A stretch of 64,000 nt of DNA from Apus apus. Taxonomy: Eukaryota; Chordata; Aves; Apodiformes; Apodidae. The position numbers and the translations under genes were made by a program. The notes under the pieces are model-generated. The model was not told the DNA's origin. It was given only the letters and a program-made list of their open reading frames with translations, and searched no databases. Position 1 is the stretch's first letter. Each line of letters opens with the position of its first letter. The stretch lies in contig NC_067286.1 in assembly GCF_020740795.1 (NCBI RefSeq), positions 863,990 to 927,989 of the forward strand, read 5' to 3'. Shown piece by piece: positions 42,601-55,500 of this stretch.

Positions 42601-44754
42601 CCCTAGAAAACAGAGCAGCAGACAAGGTGCCACTAAAACAATAGGTATCCACTTACTGTTGGATTTAATCCCTGCCATATGTACCTTTTCCAACAGGGTA
42701 TCTGCAGGTCTGGACTGTGGAGCCATGGGAACAGATTCATGAAAAGACGAATTGTAGCCAGTTCAGTTCACAGTACAGGTGAAGTACTAATCCAGGGTGG
42801 CTCTTTAGGAGTAAATGCAGCTCTAATGGTGTGGCAGAAAGGTCCAGAAGGACTTTACTGGGTCTATTTTGACTGGATATTGAGGAAATGTACCAACAAA
42901 CCACATCCAGCCACCACTGAATTCTTCAATACTCCAACATTTTTTTCCCTATAAAATGGCTCCTGAGCAAACAATTATTTGAACTATGAGAGTACATCAA
43001 AATAGGAGTTTAGCTTTAAGAAAGGAACCATACTCTTTATGAGGTACTGAAGAACTGTGCATCAAGAGAATCCAAAGCACTGGAAAAACAAACAGAAGCT
43101 CAAGCACAGAAACTGAACAGAAGACTAACATTTGTCTTTTGTCAGCATGGTGTCTCTTAGCTGCTGATCCTGCTTTGTAAATCACACTTCCATACCAGCT
43201 AGAGCCCTAGGATCAATAATTAAATAGCTTTGGATGGTACTTATTACAAAAGGAGAGTAGGGAACAAATATTTCTAGAACTGACAAAAGGAACAACTCTT
43301 CCCTGGTCTTACTGAGTGACCTCAATGTTCACATGCCTGTTTAATAATTTAAAATATTCCAACAGATAAAGGATGAATGGAAACGAAACCTCCTTATTTC
43401 TCATTTTCTAACCATGGCATTCTGCTTGATCAACCAAGCAAAAGGGCAAGGGGTGTAAAACAGAAAGAACCAAGGGAATGAAACTGTTAAAGGAGCTTCA
43501 GTCTTTCTTTAGCAATCTTTAAGGACAATCTCTTTAAGCACATGCACATCAATAAGACTGGAGTGCCCATAGCCCAGGGCTAAATGAGAGCCTCTAACCA
43601 CCAATTCTCAAGACCACAGTCAAATAACTCACTTAGAATAAGTACACTAAGCTTTTGTACACCAGAGAGTCGCTGGGGAAATCACTAGTGCACAGCATGG
43701 AGCACAACACCTCAGAAGTTAGTTTAGCCCAAAGCCGTTTTGGAATATTTATTATTTGGGAAATCAGCTGCAGCACAGAGGAAAGATTTAGATTTATTTG
43801 CTGATGCACATGCAGGAGGTGTAATTTGTCTGCCTTTAAAAGTCTTCATAAATTTAATGAACTAAAAAACAGTTGGACCTGATTTATAGAACATTTAGTA
43901 GAAACAAAGCAGAATTCATCAGTGCATGGAACCCAGGCTGGTAGGTCAATCAGAATGACACAAGATGTAAAGTGACAGTGTTCTTCCTAAAAAATAACCA
44001 GGATTTTTTTTCCTTCTGTAATTATTTTGATTTTAGACTAAAGATATGACAAATGGCTCACTAAAGCCTTTTTAAAGTTTTCACTATGAAGATCTGCTTT
44101 TTCTTGCCATTTGCACTGACACAGACAAGTAGGATTAATAAGGTTCTGTAACCTTGTGGGTCATTACAAGACATCAGGACTAACAAGGTAATTTGGATCA
44201 TCTGTGTTTCTCAGGTGCAGACAATCTTGATGAGCCCTAGACACAGGGGCAGCAACTCCTTTGAACCCAGGTGCAGCTGCCAGAGCTTCATGAGCAGAAA
44301 ATGGCTATACCTGTGGGGTTTTGCTCCACTCACAGTATATGAACATCTCATGCACATTTGATCAGCCTAGATTTATATCTGTAGCATTTGTTGGGGCTCC
44401 ATGACTTGAAGTGCATAGTAAGGCACCTAGAGCATCAGTCAAGTTGCTCTTAATTTCTGAAAAAGTTGAAAGCTCAGCTCTTTCCATTTTCTTTAGCCTT
44501 TTAAGAACCTTTCACTGCAGCACTATTCTAGGAAGGAATAAAAAAAGAAATAGGAGCAGGTTTTGTCTGCTGTTCTCTTTCCACTCTCTGGCCAACTCTA
44601 GGGACAGATTTAAAGCTCAGAGAGCTGCTGCTGGAACATGGATCTTAAGAAAAATTACAAGTAATAAGATTCTTAGGCTTGAGTAGGAGGCTCCATATGT
44701 GCTTTTCTGCAGTGTCCAGCATTACAAATCACTTCTATCCTTCAGACCTTTCTT

Positions 44755-45200
44755 AGAATCAGAGAATCATGGAATGGTTTGGGTTGAAAGGGACCTTAAA
44801 GGTCATCTAGAACCGACCCCCTTGCATGGGCAGGGACACCTCCCACCAGCCCAGGTTGCTCCAAGCCCCATCCAACCTGCCCTTCAACCCTGCCAGGGAT
44901 GGGGCAGCCACATCTTCTCTGGGCAACCTGGGCCAGGGTCTCACCACCCTCACACTAAAGAATTTCTTCCTCAGGTCTCACCTAAATCTTCCCTCTTGCA
45001 GCTTAAAACCAGTACCCCTCATCCTATCACTACATACCCTTGTCCAAAGCCCCTCACCAGCTTTTCTGCAGCCCCTTCAGGTGCTCTGAGGTCTCCCTGG
45101 AATCTTCTCCAGGCTGAATACTCCTACACTCTCACCCTGTCTTCATAGGAAAGCTGCTCCAGCCCTCTGATCATCTCTGTGGCCTCCTCTGGGGTGTGCT
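44755..45200 (-). mobile_element. CR1 LINE 3' fragment, longest copy in the window
   Basis: About 450 bases run from the 3' end (tcagagaatcatggaatgg) through the blocks ggacacctcccaccagccc, ctaaagaatttcttcctcag, ctcatcctatcactacat and gtctccctggaatcttctcc. It continues to gtggcctcctctggggtgtg. It is on the minus strand and 5'-truncated. Internal open frames are not a gene. Confidence 0.92.
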
Positions 45201-46032
45201 TGTCAAACACCTGTGATACTACTGAAACATTTTAGAAGCAGGGAAATTAGCTGTGCATAAAAATAATAACTTGCCTACTGCAAGTTACCCAGGTAAGAAA
45301 AAAAGCATAATCTGGACAACAATCCTATTCCAAATGTGGTATCATGCAGAGCATTTAGACTGTACTTGAATTGCATCTAATTAGTAATTTGACCAAATAA
45401 AAATATATATAGATACTTAAAGCTGCTTTGGTTTTATAGGGTTAATTTACTGGTAATGCAGTCTTCTGCTCTCACTTTCATATGTGGGAGAAGCTGTGAG
45501 GAAGTAAACCCCACATCTGAGAAGTTCCTCTCCACTTAACATACGTAGCATCTTGGTTTTGGAACCTCTACATGCTGTTCTTTTGAATAAAATTAATCCA
45601 AACCTTTGTAAGCCAATAATACAGGGCACAGAAGGGTAACACAAATCTGTCTCCACAAACACCTGCAAGCATGTGAGCACAGATGGGAAACTGAGACTCC
45701 AGTGGAATTTCTGGTAGATGCTCAATCCAGTCAGTAACTCTAGTGCTTGTGTGGAGAAGAAAAATGTGTATTTTTCACTCATGACTTCATCTGCTTTCTT
45801 ATGACAACCATCCATGAGAACACATTCCAAGTAGACTCATTCAAGGCATGTTCAAGTGCCCAGGAAGTGCTGTGTGGTTACAAAAGCTGCCAGCAAGTGA
45901 GGGGCTTTTGTGTCCAGCAACCACAAACGATTCCCAGCCAGGCAGAAGCCCTTCAGCATGGATCCAAATCCAGACTTTTGAAACCAGCTGACAGGAATGC
46001 ATAGTATGACAGAGTTACTATCCAAATACAAC

Positions 46033-46038
46033 TTTATT
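46033..46038 (-). promoter_or_regulatory. BUB1B: BUB1B polyadenylation signal (AATAAA)
   Basis: The plus strand reads tttatt, giving AATAAA on the minus strand, about 350 bases after the BUB1B stop codon. Cleavage would be expected around 46010-46020. Other A/T-rich hexamers near 46320 are possible. Confidence 0.6.
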
Positions 46039-46387
46039 GATTAAACACTAATTAAAACACCAGCTAAACACAGGACAAAGACACTTCAGAGACTGTGGTG
46101 TGAGCTGGGCATTAAACACATCTTTAAGGATTTCTACAAAAAGGGGTGGGCAGTCATGACAACCCATTTTCTCTGGGAAACTGCTCAGCCACAGACCAGC
46201 TCACGTAGCAGGCTGAGGAGGTTATCTATGCACTGCTGCATTAGCAACATTCTTTAGCAAGTCCCGTGTGAAGCACTGCAGAAACAACCAGTGTCACTGT
46301 CCACGCTTATGTCTGAAAGCAAAAATAAATAAGAATCTAACAGCAAATTCTTCAGTGTAATACAAAATGTACTTGTCCTCCATGAAA
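46039..46387 (-). other. BUB1B: BUB1B 3' UTR
   Basis: This is the noncoding stretch between the TGA at 46390-46388 and the AATAAA at 46038-46033. No repeat is recognised. The short length fits a compact vertebrate 3' UTR. Confidence 0.6.
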
Positions 46388-46577
46388 TCACAGGAAGTTC
46401 TCCAAGCGGAAGGTCTCTCCCAGTGCAGTTAAGGCTTCACAAAGTCGTTCTTGGAAGCAGCTGTCAAACATGTCACTTATTTCCTCTCTTAACTCCTTCA
46501 GCAGAGGCACCGTGGACTTACCATCTGCATTCAGGATTCTCCCCAAAAGTTTACTCCAGAAATCAATATCAACAGCC
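46388..46577 (-). CDS. BUB1B: BUB1B last exon with stop
   Basis: The exon is 190 bases, after acceptor TTTGTTTTAG. It encodes [20 protein letters not shown], then [18 protein letters not shown] and a tail ending RLENFL, then TGA at 46390-46388. It corresponds to human ELWNKFFVRILNANDEA through the C-terminus. The last dozen residues differ from human. Confidence 0.94.
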
Positions 46578-49500
46578 CTAAAACAAAGAGAGCAGTTCTC
46601 AGTAGGAAGGTGTGCACACACAACATGTCTGTCAAGATTGCCATTTACATTCAGCACTAAAAAGGGCAAAAAAACCCAAGTGTGAAATAGTAATTTCACC
46701 CACATAACTAAATGTGCTGTGAAGTTTATACATATGGGCCCCTTTCTCTTTCTCCAGTGGGATTCTGGGCAGTAACTAGACAGGCTGTTCCACAGTTTAT
46801 CAAACCCACTATTTTACAGTTACCTCTTAATGTACCTGACCACCATCACCATTCACATTGAGCCACAGCACTTTTGAATTGAAGGAGTTCTCAAGAGCAT
46901 TCTTTGAACCAACAAAGTTGGCACATTCCTTTCATGAATGAGGGGCAGAGGTAAAACTTACAAAAGGGGGAATAAGATAAGTTCACAGGTCAATATATGA
47001 AGGAAGGCTGCAAGAGAAATACCAAAATGTGAATGGTTTACAGCCAGTTTTACTTCATTTTTTCCCTGCCTTCCATCTGCCAGAATTCTCATATAGATAA
47101 CATTTAAAGATAATAGTAATAAGTCTCCTCTCTCAGATATACCTACAAAACATAAATAAAAAGAGCTAACCCTTTACTCTTCAGTCTTGCACAGTCCACA
47201 CTGCTTCTGACTCCTGAAGCCCTTTTCTCCCTCAGCTAGGAGTGACTTTAGCTTTTGGACAAATTATCTGGCTCTGCTGTGACTCACAAACTAGCAGAAG
47301 GAAGGAATCTCAGAAGGAATCTGGCCTGTTCTATTACTCTAGTAACTTTATTTTCTAAAACAATGAAGTCATACAGAACCTAACAAAAAAAATATATATA
47401 TATACTGCAAGACTCCAGACCATTTTCTTCATGGAGAAGAGGCAGAGCAAAAGAGGTTACACGTTGATAAGGACGTTTAAGGAGTTTTGAGTGATGAAAA
47501 TAGCCCTAAAAATTCAAACAAGGTTTCTGTGGGGTACCTCACAAAAGCCTGACCCATCCCCTCCAAACTCCCCATAACAGCCAGCCCTATCCTTCCAAAC
47601 TCAGACTTTGCTGTACCTGCTGCTCAGCTCCTTCTGCTCCTTAGGCAGTCAGTTACTGCCATTTTTACCATACCCACATCTTGATGAGGTCCCCAACACC
47701 TCCTTCCTACCTTCTCAACTCAGGCCTTGTATGACTTCAACAACAGTAGCTCAATTTAATCTCTTGTAGAATTAAAAAATTAGTAATAAAAAAGCAAGTT
47801 AAAAAGGCAACACTTATCAGAAATCTGTCCCTCTATTCCTACAGAATATTGTTAAAAACAGATCATGTTTTGATAGAAATTGATATACAGGAGTCCTACT
47901 TTTCAGAGCAGGTCAGATTTACCTAGCTCAAAGAGAGGTAATGTTGGAATATGTCAGTGGGCAGCACAAACCATTCCCATCTATGATTTAGTTGCCCTTT
48001 TTTTTTTTCGTATTTCTGAAACAAAGGCAGTATGAGATACTTATTCACTGCCAACCCATAGATTGCTGATATTTATCTCTTCAGAGAACAATCACCCTTG
48101 GTGATTTTCTTCTTCACAGTCTAGTCCTGGAAGTTGACCCTCTGAAGGGAAAACAAAAGCTCCAGTGTACAACCTGGCATGCATGGGGAATACTCAGCAG
48201 CAGCTGCTGCAGCCTGGGCACTACTGGCATCAGCCTGCAACAACACAGAGAAAGATACATGCCAAATAAAGAAAAATGTGGTTTTCCCCTGGACACAGCT
48301 TATGATGGTGAGATGTTTTTCAAAGGTAGAATACAGTAAACTAGGAGGTACAAGTAAATCAGGTTGCTAGGGAACTGGGCAACTCCCAGGCTGGCAGCAG
48401 GCTTTCTTGGAGCAGTGGTTATGGAAGCACATCCACACAGGCAATGGGGCTGACACACCACAGCCCTGGATGCTGACATCTGCCAAGTCACTTCTGTCAT
48501 GAGCAGAGAGCTCTGGAAAATCCTTGTGAAATGCTAAGGCATAAAATTCTGCAGGATGCAACTGATAAAGCAAACAAGTGTTTAGTCTCAGAGCAAAAGG
48601 TAGATGACAGCAGAGTGAGTTGTTTTAGAGCCAAAACACAAGGCTAGAAGAGAGCACTGGAAATCAATTTTTTTTAAAAGCGTTCTTTCCCAGCAGCCTC
48701 CTCTGCAAAAAGACTTACTTTGGTACATTTTGGCTGATTTTCCAGATGGAATTCTCTTGATAGACCTGGACATGATCCCCAAACAGCATCAAATGGACTA
48801 TATCTGCAATGCCAACCAAGTCTACCTGCAATCACAACAAAGGTCAGAAAGTTCAAATTCTGCCAGCTCCTGCAGTCTCCTGCAAATTTCTACTGTTGGT
48901 GCTTTTGTGCATTTAAGTCTGAATTGGTCTTTCCATCAGAATCTTCCAGAGATTGGCTAAGCAAGCAATGCTCTGGTCTTATTGTATGATCCTAAATAAA
49001 GACAGGAGTCACAGGCACTGAACAGCACTGCTGGTCCCTTCACTTAAGGCCAAAAATTTAATCAGAGGAAAATTTATCTTTATTTAGTACTTTTTGATCA
49101 GAGCTTTCCACAAAGTTTGCAAAATATAACTTAGGGATTTTGTAAAGGAAACACAGGAACTAAGATGTTCTGCTATATAGATACACACCTGATAAGGAAG
49201 AGAACTTTTTGCCAGAAGCTGTTTCCCATGGGGGGTCTGGGTTATTGGAAGGCTGTTGGGCAAACTTACTCGAGGCTGTAACCTCAGATCTAGGCTGTGA
49301 GAGAAATCCACTATCTTCAGAGCTCTTGTCATCTCCTCACTAGTAAATGGATCATAGATCCTGAGCAGAGGAAGCAAATGAAGCATAAGACAATGCAACA
49401 CACTTAACATTTGTTTTAATGAAATGTAAAAGCATAGCGCAGGCAAGTCTTAGCTATGTCAATGCTCCCCTCTGATGGTTAGCTGAAGAACTACTGCTGA

Positions 49501-52500
49501 AAGGACTGCCCCTGGATGGGAACCAGCTGCCAGCCTGAGTCCTAGAGGTGATACTGGTACCTCCAGAGTAACAACTGGAAACACCAGAGGGCTAAAAGTG
49601 ACTCTGTTTTGATATCTGTCACAGTTATCTGAGACACAGCTGGTGGAATGCGAAAATGGCACCACGTTTAGCACTTGTCCCTCTCCTTCAAGGTCTCAGA
49701 AATACTTTATACAAGAAAGAATTAAGCTTCATAATACCTCATAGTAAATCTTTCCTAGTCTGCACACTAGGCAGACAAACAAGACAGTTAGGGAGTATCT
49801 GTATAAATGGTGGTGTACTGCCAAGCCAGCAATGCAAACAGGTCATACTTCTGTTGTTCTTGTATATTCTTATACTATACTTCTATGCCATGAGCATATT
49901 TTGTAATGGATACTGTGCACTTGTCCTAGGATAGTTTTTGTGTCTAAAAAAAACCCATACCCACTGTCCTAACTTTTAGGCAGTTCAGTTTGCTTTGTAT
50001 TGACCAGAGAGAAATCCAGCAGGAGATACCCAAGTCCATCAAGCCACTGTTAGATCAGTGACTTCAAAAATAGGAAGTGTGCAGCCTAAGGGATGTGAAA
50101 GGCCATTGAGGTGTGTGAAGAAAGTATTAGAGCTTCAGTAGTACATGTAATTTGTAAACAAATAAATTAAAGAAAGAAAATAATAAGTCAATTATAAATA
50201 AAATTCCAGTACCAGGTAGCTGTCCAGCACAGCAGTAAAGTGGAAACTTGAGAACACAGGCAATAGCAAAAACATTTTGTTTCAGTTTTACATCATTGTA
50301 TACTGTTTCTATAGAAATAAACTAACTAAAGGTTTATTCCTAAACAAAGTGTTTTCATTCTTTTCAGAATACACTGTAGCCTGAGAAAACTGGACTGCAG
50401 TATCTGTACCCCAGATAGAGGGGAGAAATGACAAAAGCACAAGAGCTGTAGCTGAAACTGAGTGTTACACGTCCTCCCATATTCATACGATAGACAGACC
50501 TGTCTCCCAGAAAGAACACCTCTGGACTCAGATCTCCATGGACAATCTCTGCTTTGTGGAGCTTCTCTACCACACTCAGAATGTTATAAACAACCAGTAG
50601 GAGAACTTCCTCTGTAATGGACTTGCAGCCACGAATAACATCCTGGAAACAGGGAACAAACATGTATCTGTGCCATTCTAGCTTAGATTAAATGAAACAC
50701 TTATAGTTCGCCTTTTTCCCCCTACTCATCTGTTCAGAGATAACAGCCCCACCCTGATTTCAGTATAATCAGATTTTCCCCATGATCAGCCCAGCCAGAA
50801 TTAAAAGAATGATGAGCTCTTAAGAGACATTATTCAGAAGTGGACAAAAGGTCAAGAGGAAGCAATTGGACTGAAGACTGAAATCACCATTAATTTATAT
50901 CCTATTTATATGCAGCAATTCAAAATGCATTTACACGACTTTATTTAAAATGTAAATCCTTCAGCAAGGCAGTAAATGCTATGACCTTGCTGTAGCAGAC
51001 TGGAAGACTGAAACTGATTGAAAGCTGCTAAGTTAAACAAGATTTTTAGATGCAAACCTTGTTGCAGAATAAGGTGTGGTTCTTGGCTCAGGTCATTTAT
51101 CACTCACAAATAAAGAAAATACGAAAAGATGTTTCAAGTTTGTCTCTGAGAAGCACATGATGGGAAAGCAGCTCTAACTAAGGCTATAACAGACAGTCCT
51201 AATTTGTATATAGATAAAACAGAAAAGAGAGGTTCTAGATTGCAGGACTAAACATGTGAAGGTATCTTCATCAATGAGCACAATGACAGAACTCACTAAT
51301 GGCACTTCTGCAAGAGTTCATATCTTCCACAAGTGTGCTTGGTGTGTCTGTACTGACCCCAAGTGTGAAGCGGTTGATATCCCTGTGCAGAAGAGCACAG
51401 CCATTGTGATACAGGAAACAACTGCAATTCTCACTGAAGCTCTGGTCAAAGTCAGCATCCAAACGCTCCTGCAGCTGCAGTAGGATATAAAAATCCCAAG
51501 GCACAGGCTGAGAATACACCTACAAGAAGGTAAAGAACAACATTTTTTTTTTTGGAGTAAAGCAAAAATTGCTCATTGTCGTATTCTTCTCATCCCCTTT
51601 TTTTCCTCCCCACTTTACCAAGGAAGACATTTTCCAGTCAGAAAATTTTACATCTATATAAAAAATTAGTAGGAAGCTACACAGAATTCAGAAAACAAGA
51701 TTAAACTTAGTACATTTTAATTTATATTGGCCAAGGAGATTTAAACTTTCACCCTTCTTGTGCAAAGCCCATTGTATACATTACCTTAATTGCAAACCCC
51801 TTTGCATCCAGCTGGAGAAAGTTAGCTGGAATGGCAAAAAACATCTTGCATTCTTCATTTGTCCAATATTCCCATTTGATAGAGTAAGTCTCATTTCCTG
51901 TTATGGAAGGTTACATTCATGAGGTGTCACTGCAAATGTGTACCCAGGCTGTTCAAGTTATCCCCCATCTATGCCACAGAAAACTAGTCAGGGTGAGTAT
52001 GAACGTTATTTCCTTCCAATCAGAAGATACACAGAGCCCTGACACTGCTGGGGGTAAGCACACTTACCCAGCTCCACATCTTTCTCCAACTCCAGGCCAG
52101 GCAGAACCCCAGTCTCCACGTGCAGATTTGGAGCAGCACTCAGTGATTCTGGCAGAGGGTCCAAAAGCTTCTTGTGCTGTTCAGCACCCCACAAGGACTG
52201 GACTACATCATCACCTGGGCAGACAGGTAATAGAAACTGATGAGCTGAGACTGGGTGTTGAAGCTGTGTGACTTGATTAGATCTGTCGAGAAAAGTAACC
52301 GGGATATTGGAAGCTCTCTTTCTGCATATTGATTTACTGCATCATCTCTCAGCAAATCAATTCATCTCTCCACAGCTTCTTACTATGTGAACACAACACC
52401 CGTCTTTGAAACTACCTTACAGACCATCTCATCATGAGGTCTCAATGATTCTACTGCAGGGCCACCAAAAAGGTTTCTTTCACAAGAGCCAAAGCTCTTG

Positions 52501-55500
52501 CCTGCTCAGCCACAGCACAATTCAAACTCATTTTGCAAATTAACACTCCTTTTTAAAAGTTACTCAATTTGTGATAATTTAATGAAGGGTTTTATTGAAA
52601 TTCACTCCTTTGAATACAGCAGGGGTTTTATGTAAGAAAACAAAGCTGGACTTCAGCTCTGCTGTCCACTGCAATATTAAGAGTTTAATGGCTTTTACCT
52701 CTTGGAAGACACATAAGATAATGACACAATAAAGATAATGGTCTCAGTTTACTTTCCTACATAATAGAAGAGAGAAAAATCATTCCGTTGATTAATTAGT
52801 TTATCTGTACAAAACCCAGGTAGCCTGAAAAAGTTGATATCAAATGATCAGGGAGAGTAAAACACAGCAGAACTAGATTGTTTCTATGGTCTTCCTCTCC
52901 CAAAGACTATGACTAGTAATAGGTGGCAACATTTTAAGCTTTCACAGCACATTAAGCTTTCACAGACCATTCATGTTCTAACCATAAAGATTTAGAATAA
53001 AGAAAAACAAAGGTCTTTGGCTAGAAAAAATAATAAATTACATTAACTATTTAAGGACCAGTATTGATTTCATTCAATAAGAAAAAATACATTGTCAAGG
53101 AGCACTATATTTTACAGAAAATAGAGCAAATTTAAAACCAAAATTGTGCAACTTTCTCTAGATTTTGAGTGTGGCAGTGAGCAGCACATTGGGAGAACAC
53201 ACAGGGTGATTACAGAGAAAAAAAATCAAATGAAAACAAAGCTGTCTTAGAAGTTCTCACTACAAACTATCCAGTCCAAATTTTTCATTTCAGACTTGGG
53301 CCCCTTTACTCCTACACACTCCCTGGTTTAAAACCTGAAATAACTTTTCTGTCACCTTAGTATTAACATATTCTGGATGCTGGCAAGCATGCTGTAAAAT
53401 ATGTGCCTCACTACTGCTTCTGGGAAGGGAGACACAGTCACAAGTCAAAGTAATGGGAAATACACAAAAAGGATAGTAGAATATAGGAAGCAAAGAAAAA
53501 GCACCAGTTTAGAGGCAGCTGAAGTTAGTTGTTGTGAGTGAAAGTTCAGTACTAACCAGTAATGCTTTCACTGATACCTCCAGAATCAAGTCCAGCAGGC
53601 AAGCTCTGAGCAAGTTCCAGCTTCTCAGGGATATGCAGGTTTTTAATGGTAGATATTTGTGTAACAGAGGAAAGAGAAGATCCTGAGGAGACAGAACCAC
53701 CTGACGAGCGAGTGTCTTCCAGGCTTGCTTCCATGATGGGGCTGTGAATGAAGCCATCAACTGTTGAGACCTTCAGAAGATAGTGTCTAGATAAAGCCAG
53801 CCCAGTGACTATGAGAGGATACTGTGTACTCCCAGGCTTCCTTATGTTAAATAAGCCCTTTCTCATCCTTAGTGGGAAACCAATAGGTTATGTCAGAGCT
53901 TCATTTTAGCTTCAGTGATTGTTTATACTCAAAAATCTTAGTCTACAGATTAATTTTATCTTATCTTCTATTAAATGACTGCTACAAGAAAAGACACTTC
54001 ATGTTTATCACTCCCTTAGCTACAAAAATTCAAAGTTACAGTGCTTTGAAAGCAGTGTAGGGGTGGGTGGGAAGTAACTCTTGCTCTTCCATATTATAAT
54101 CAGCATGATTTCCCAGGGAACTTGCCAAGCAAACACATACCTTCAGCATGGTATACATGTTTACATACTAACAGCTGGCAAATAAACTCAGTTCTAAATT
54201 AAGAAAACAACAAATGCTTTTTTTATTTACAATGATAAGAAACAGGAGGTTGTTTGCCAGTTTTTCTTCCCTCCAGCTTTTCTCCTCTGTAGGAGAAATC
54301 TAAGCCATAATCACCAGATGCACTTTATTTACTAAAATAACTATAGAAGCATATGAGTACAAAAGGAACGGAGGGTTGTACTTTTCATTTCTGGTAACAA
54401 AACCAGAACATGTTTATTGATTTCCCTGCAAGTTATTTGGTAGAAAAAGGATGAGGCCCCATAGCAGTAGTGCTGAAAAGCCAAGTGGGTTTTGCTATTA
54501 CCTCTGAAGTCTGCTCAAGACAAAATGGACCATAAACTAGAAAAATGGCTGTCTGCAGTATAGTCTGATGCCTTCAAAAATCTGTTTCTTCAGCAATGGA
54601 ACAGTAGAACCATAACCAAGGAAAGACAACCAGTAAAAGGAGCATAAGGTGATTTGCTGTTAATTACCTCAGTTTGTTTACACACAGAGCTTCACTGTAG
54701 GCACCTTCACCAACCAGCGTTTCCTGACTCAGAGGTGCACTCGTTGATTCTGGGCAGTCCTCCTTCAGGACACCCTGTGGAAAAGCAGGAGCTGGGACTC
54801 TCTGAACTACTACTCCATGAAAGGGTGTTGAGGCCAGATGGGCAGCTTTAACAAAGTCACATGTGTCTTCTGGGTTGGCACAAAGAGTTATGTTCTTGTA
54901 GGAGCCTGTCACAATTGCATCTTCAGTCAAAGGTTCAATTCCATTCAGCTCATCCTGAAAAAAATAGGAAGCCTATAGATTCTTTTTTTTTCCCATTTAT
55001 TTAAAAGCTGAATATTTATCTCTCTCATTTCTTAACTCTGAGAAGTATTTGATATCATAGCTGTACACAAAATCCTTTTCAGCTCAGAATAAAACCCTCT
55101 CACTCGACCAGTCTAAAGGTCTATTGTGGCATGAAGTAGCCAATTGCTTTGGTGATCCAAGAACTGCCACCTCTGTGGAAAGCTTTACAAACATCTGCAG
55201 AACTGCCACAAAGACAGCTTAGCAAACAGGATACAAAGGTTTAAGGGAGTTAAGTGTATGGTACTTTGGGTGAGGAACACAGGAGCCAAGATGCTATTTT
55301 GGATGCATGGCAAGAAAGTGGATGGAGCAAGAGGCAGCATTTGAGAGCACAGCTCTTCACCACACAAACTTTTTAAAAGGTTCACCACGAGTAATCCTGG
55401 CCACTCATCAGTTGCTTAGAATTGAGGAGATTCCTTACCATTTTCTTTGTATTAGCGCCCTTAAAGGCTAATAAAAACATATTTCCAGTGTAATCTGAAC

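Larger units (their letters stand above)
20901..46009. other. Interval between BUB1B and PAK6 with no supported gene
   Basis: About 25 kb lies between the BUB1B poly(A) signal and the candidate PAK6 first exon. Open frames are short, or show no homology I recognise. It holds two CR1 3' fragments, small tandem repeats and several AT-rich unique stretches. Alternative PAK6 5' UTR exons could lie here, since human PAK6 has several, but I cannot point to one. Confidence 0.6.

Noticed and set aside
44699..45148. Plus-strand open frame of 149 codons
   Set aside because: It translates the reverse strand of a CR1 LINE 3' end.
48730..48960. Plus-strand open frame of 76 codons
   Set aside because: It is antisense to the penultimate BUB1B exon, which has correct splice sites and homology on the minus strand.
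53742..53866. Extension of the BUB1B KARD exon upstream as part of the main isoform
   Set aside because: The open frame runs through, but the acceptor at 53742/53741 restores the conserved KLSPIxE sequence exactly, so the longer form is kept only as a possible alternative.
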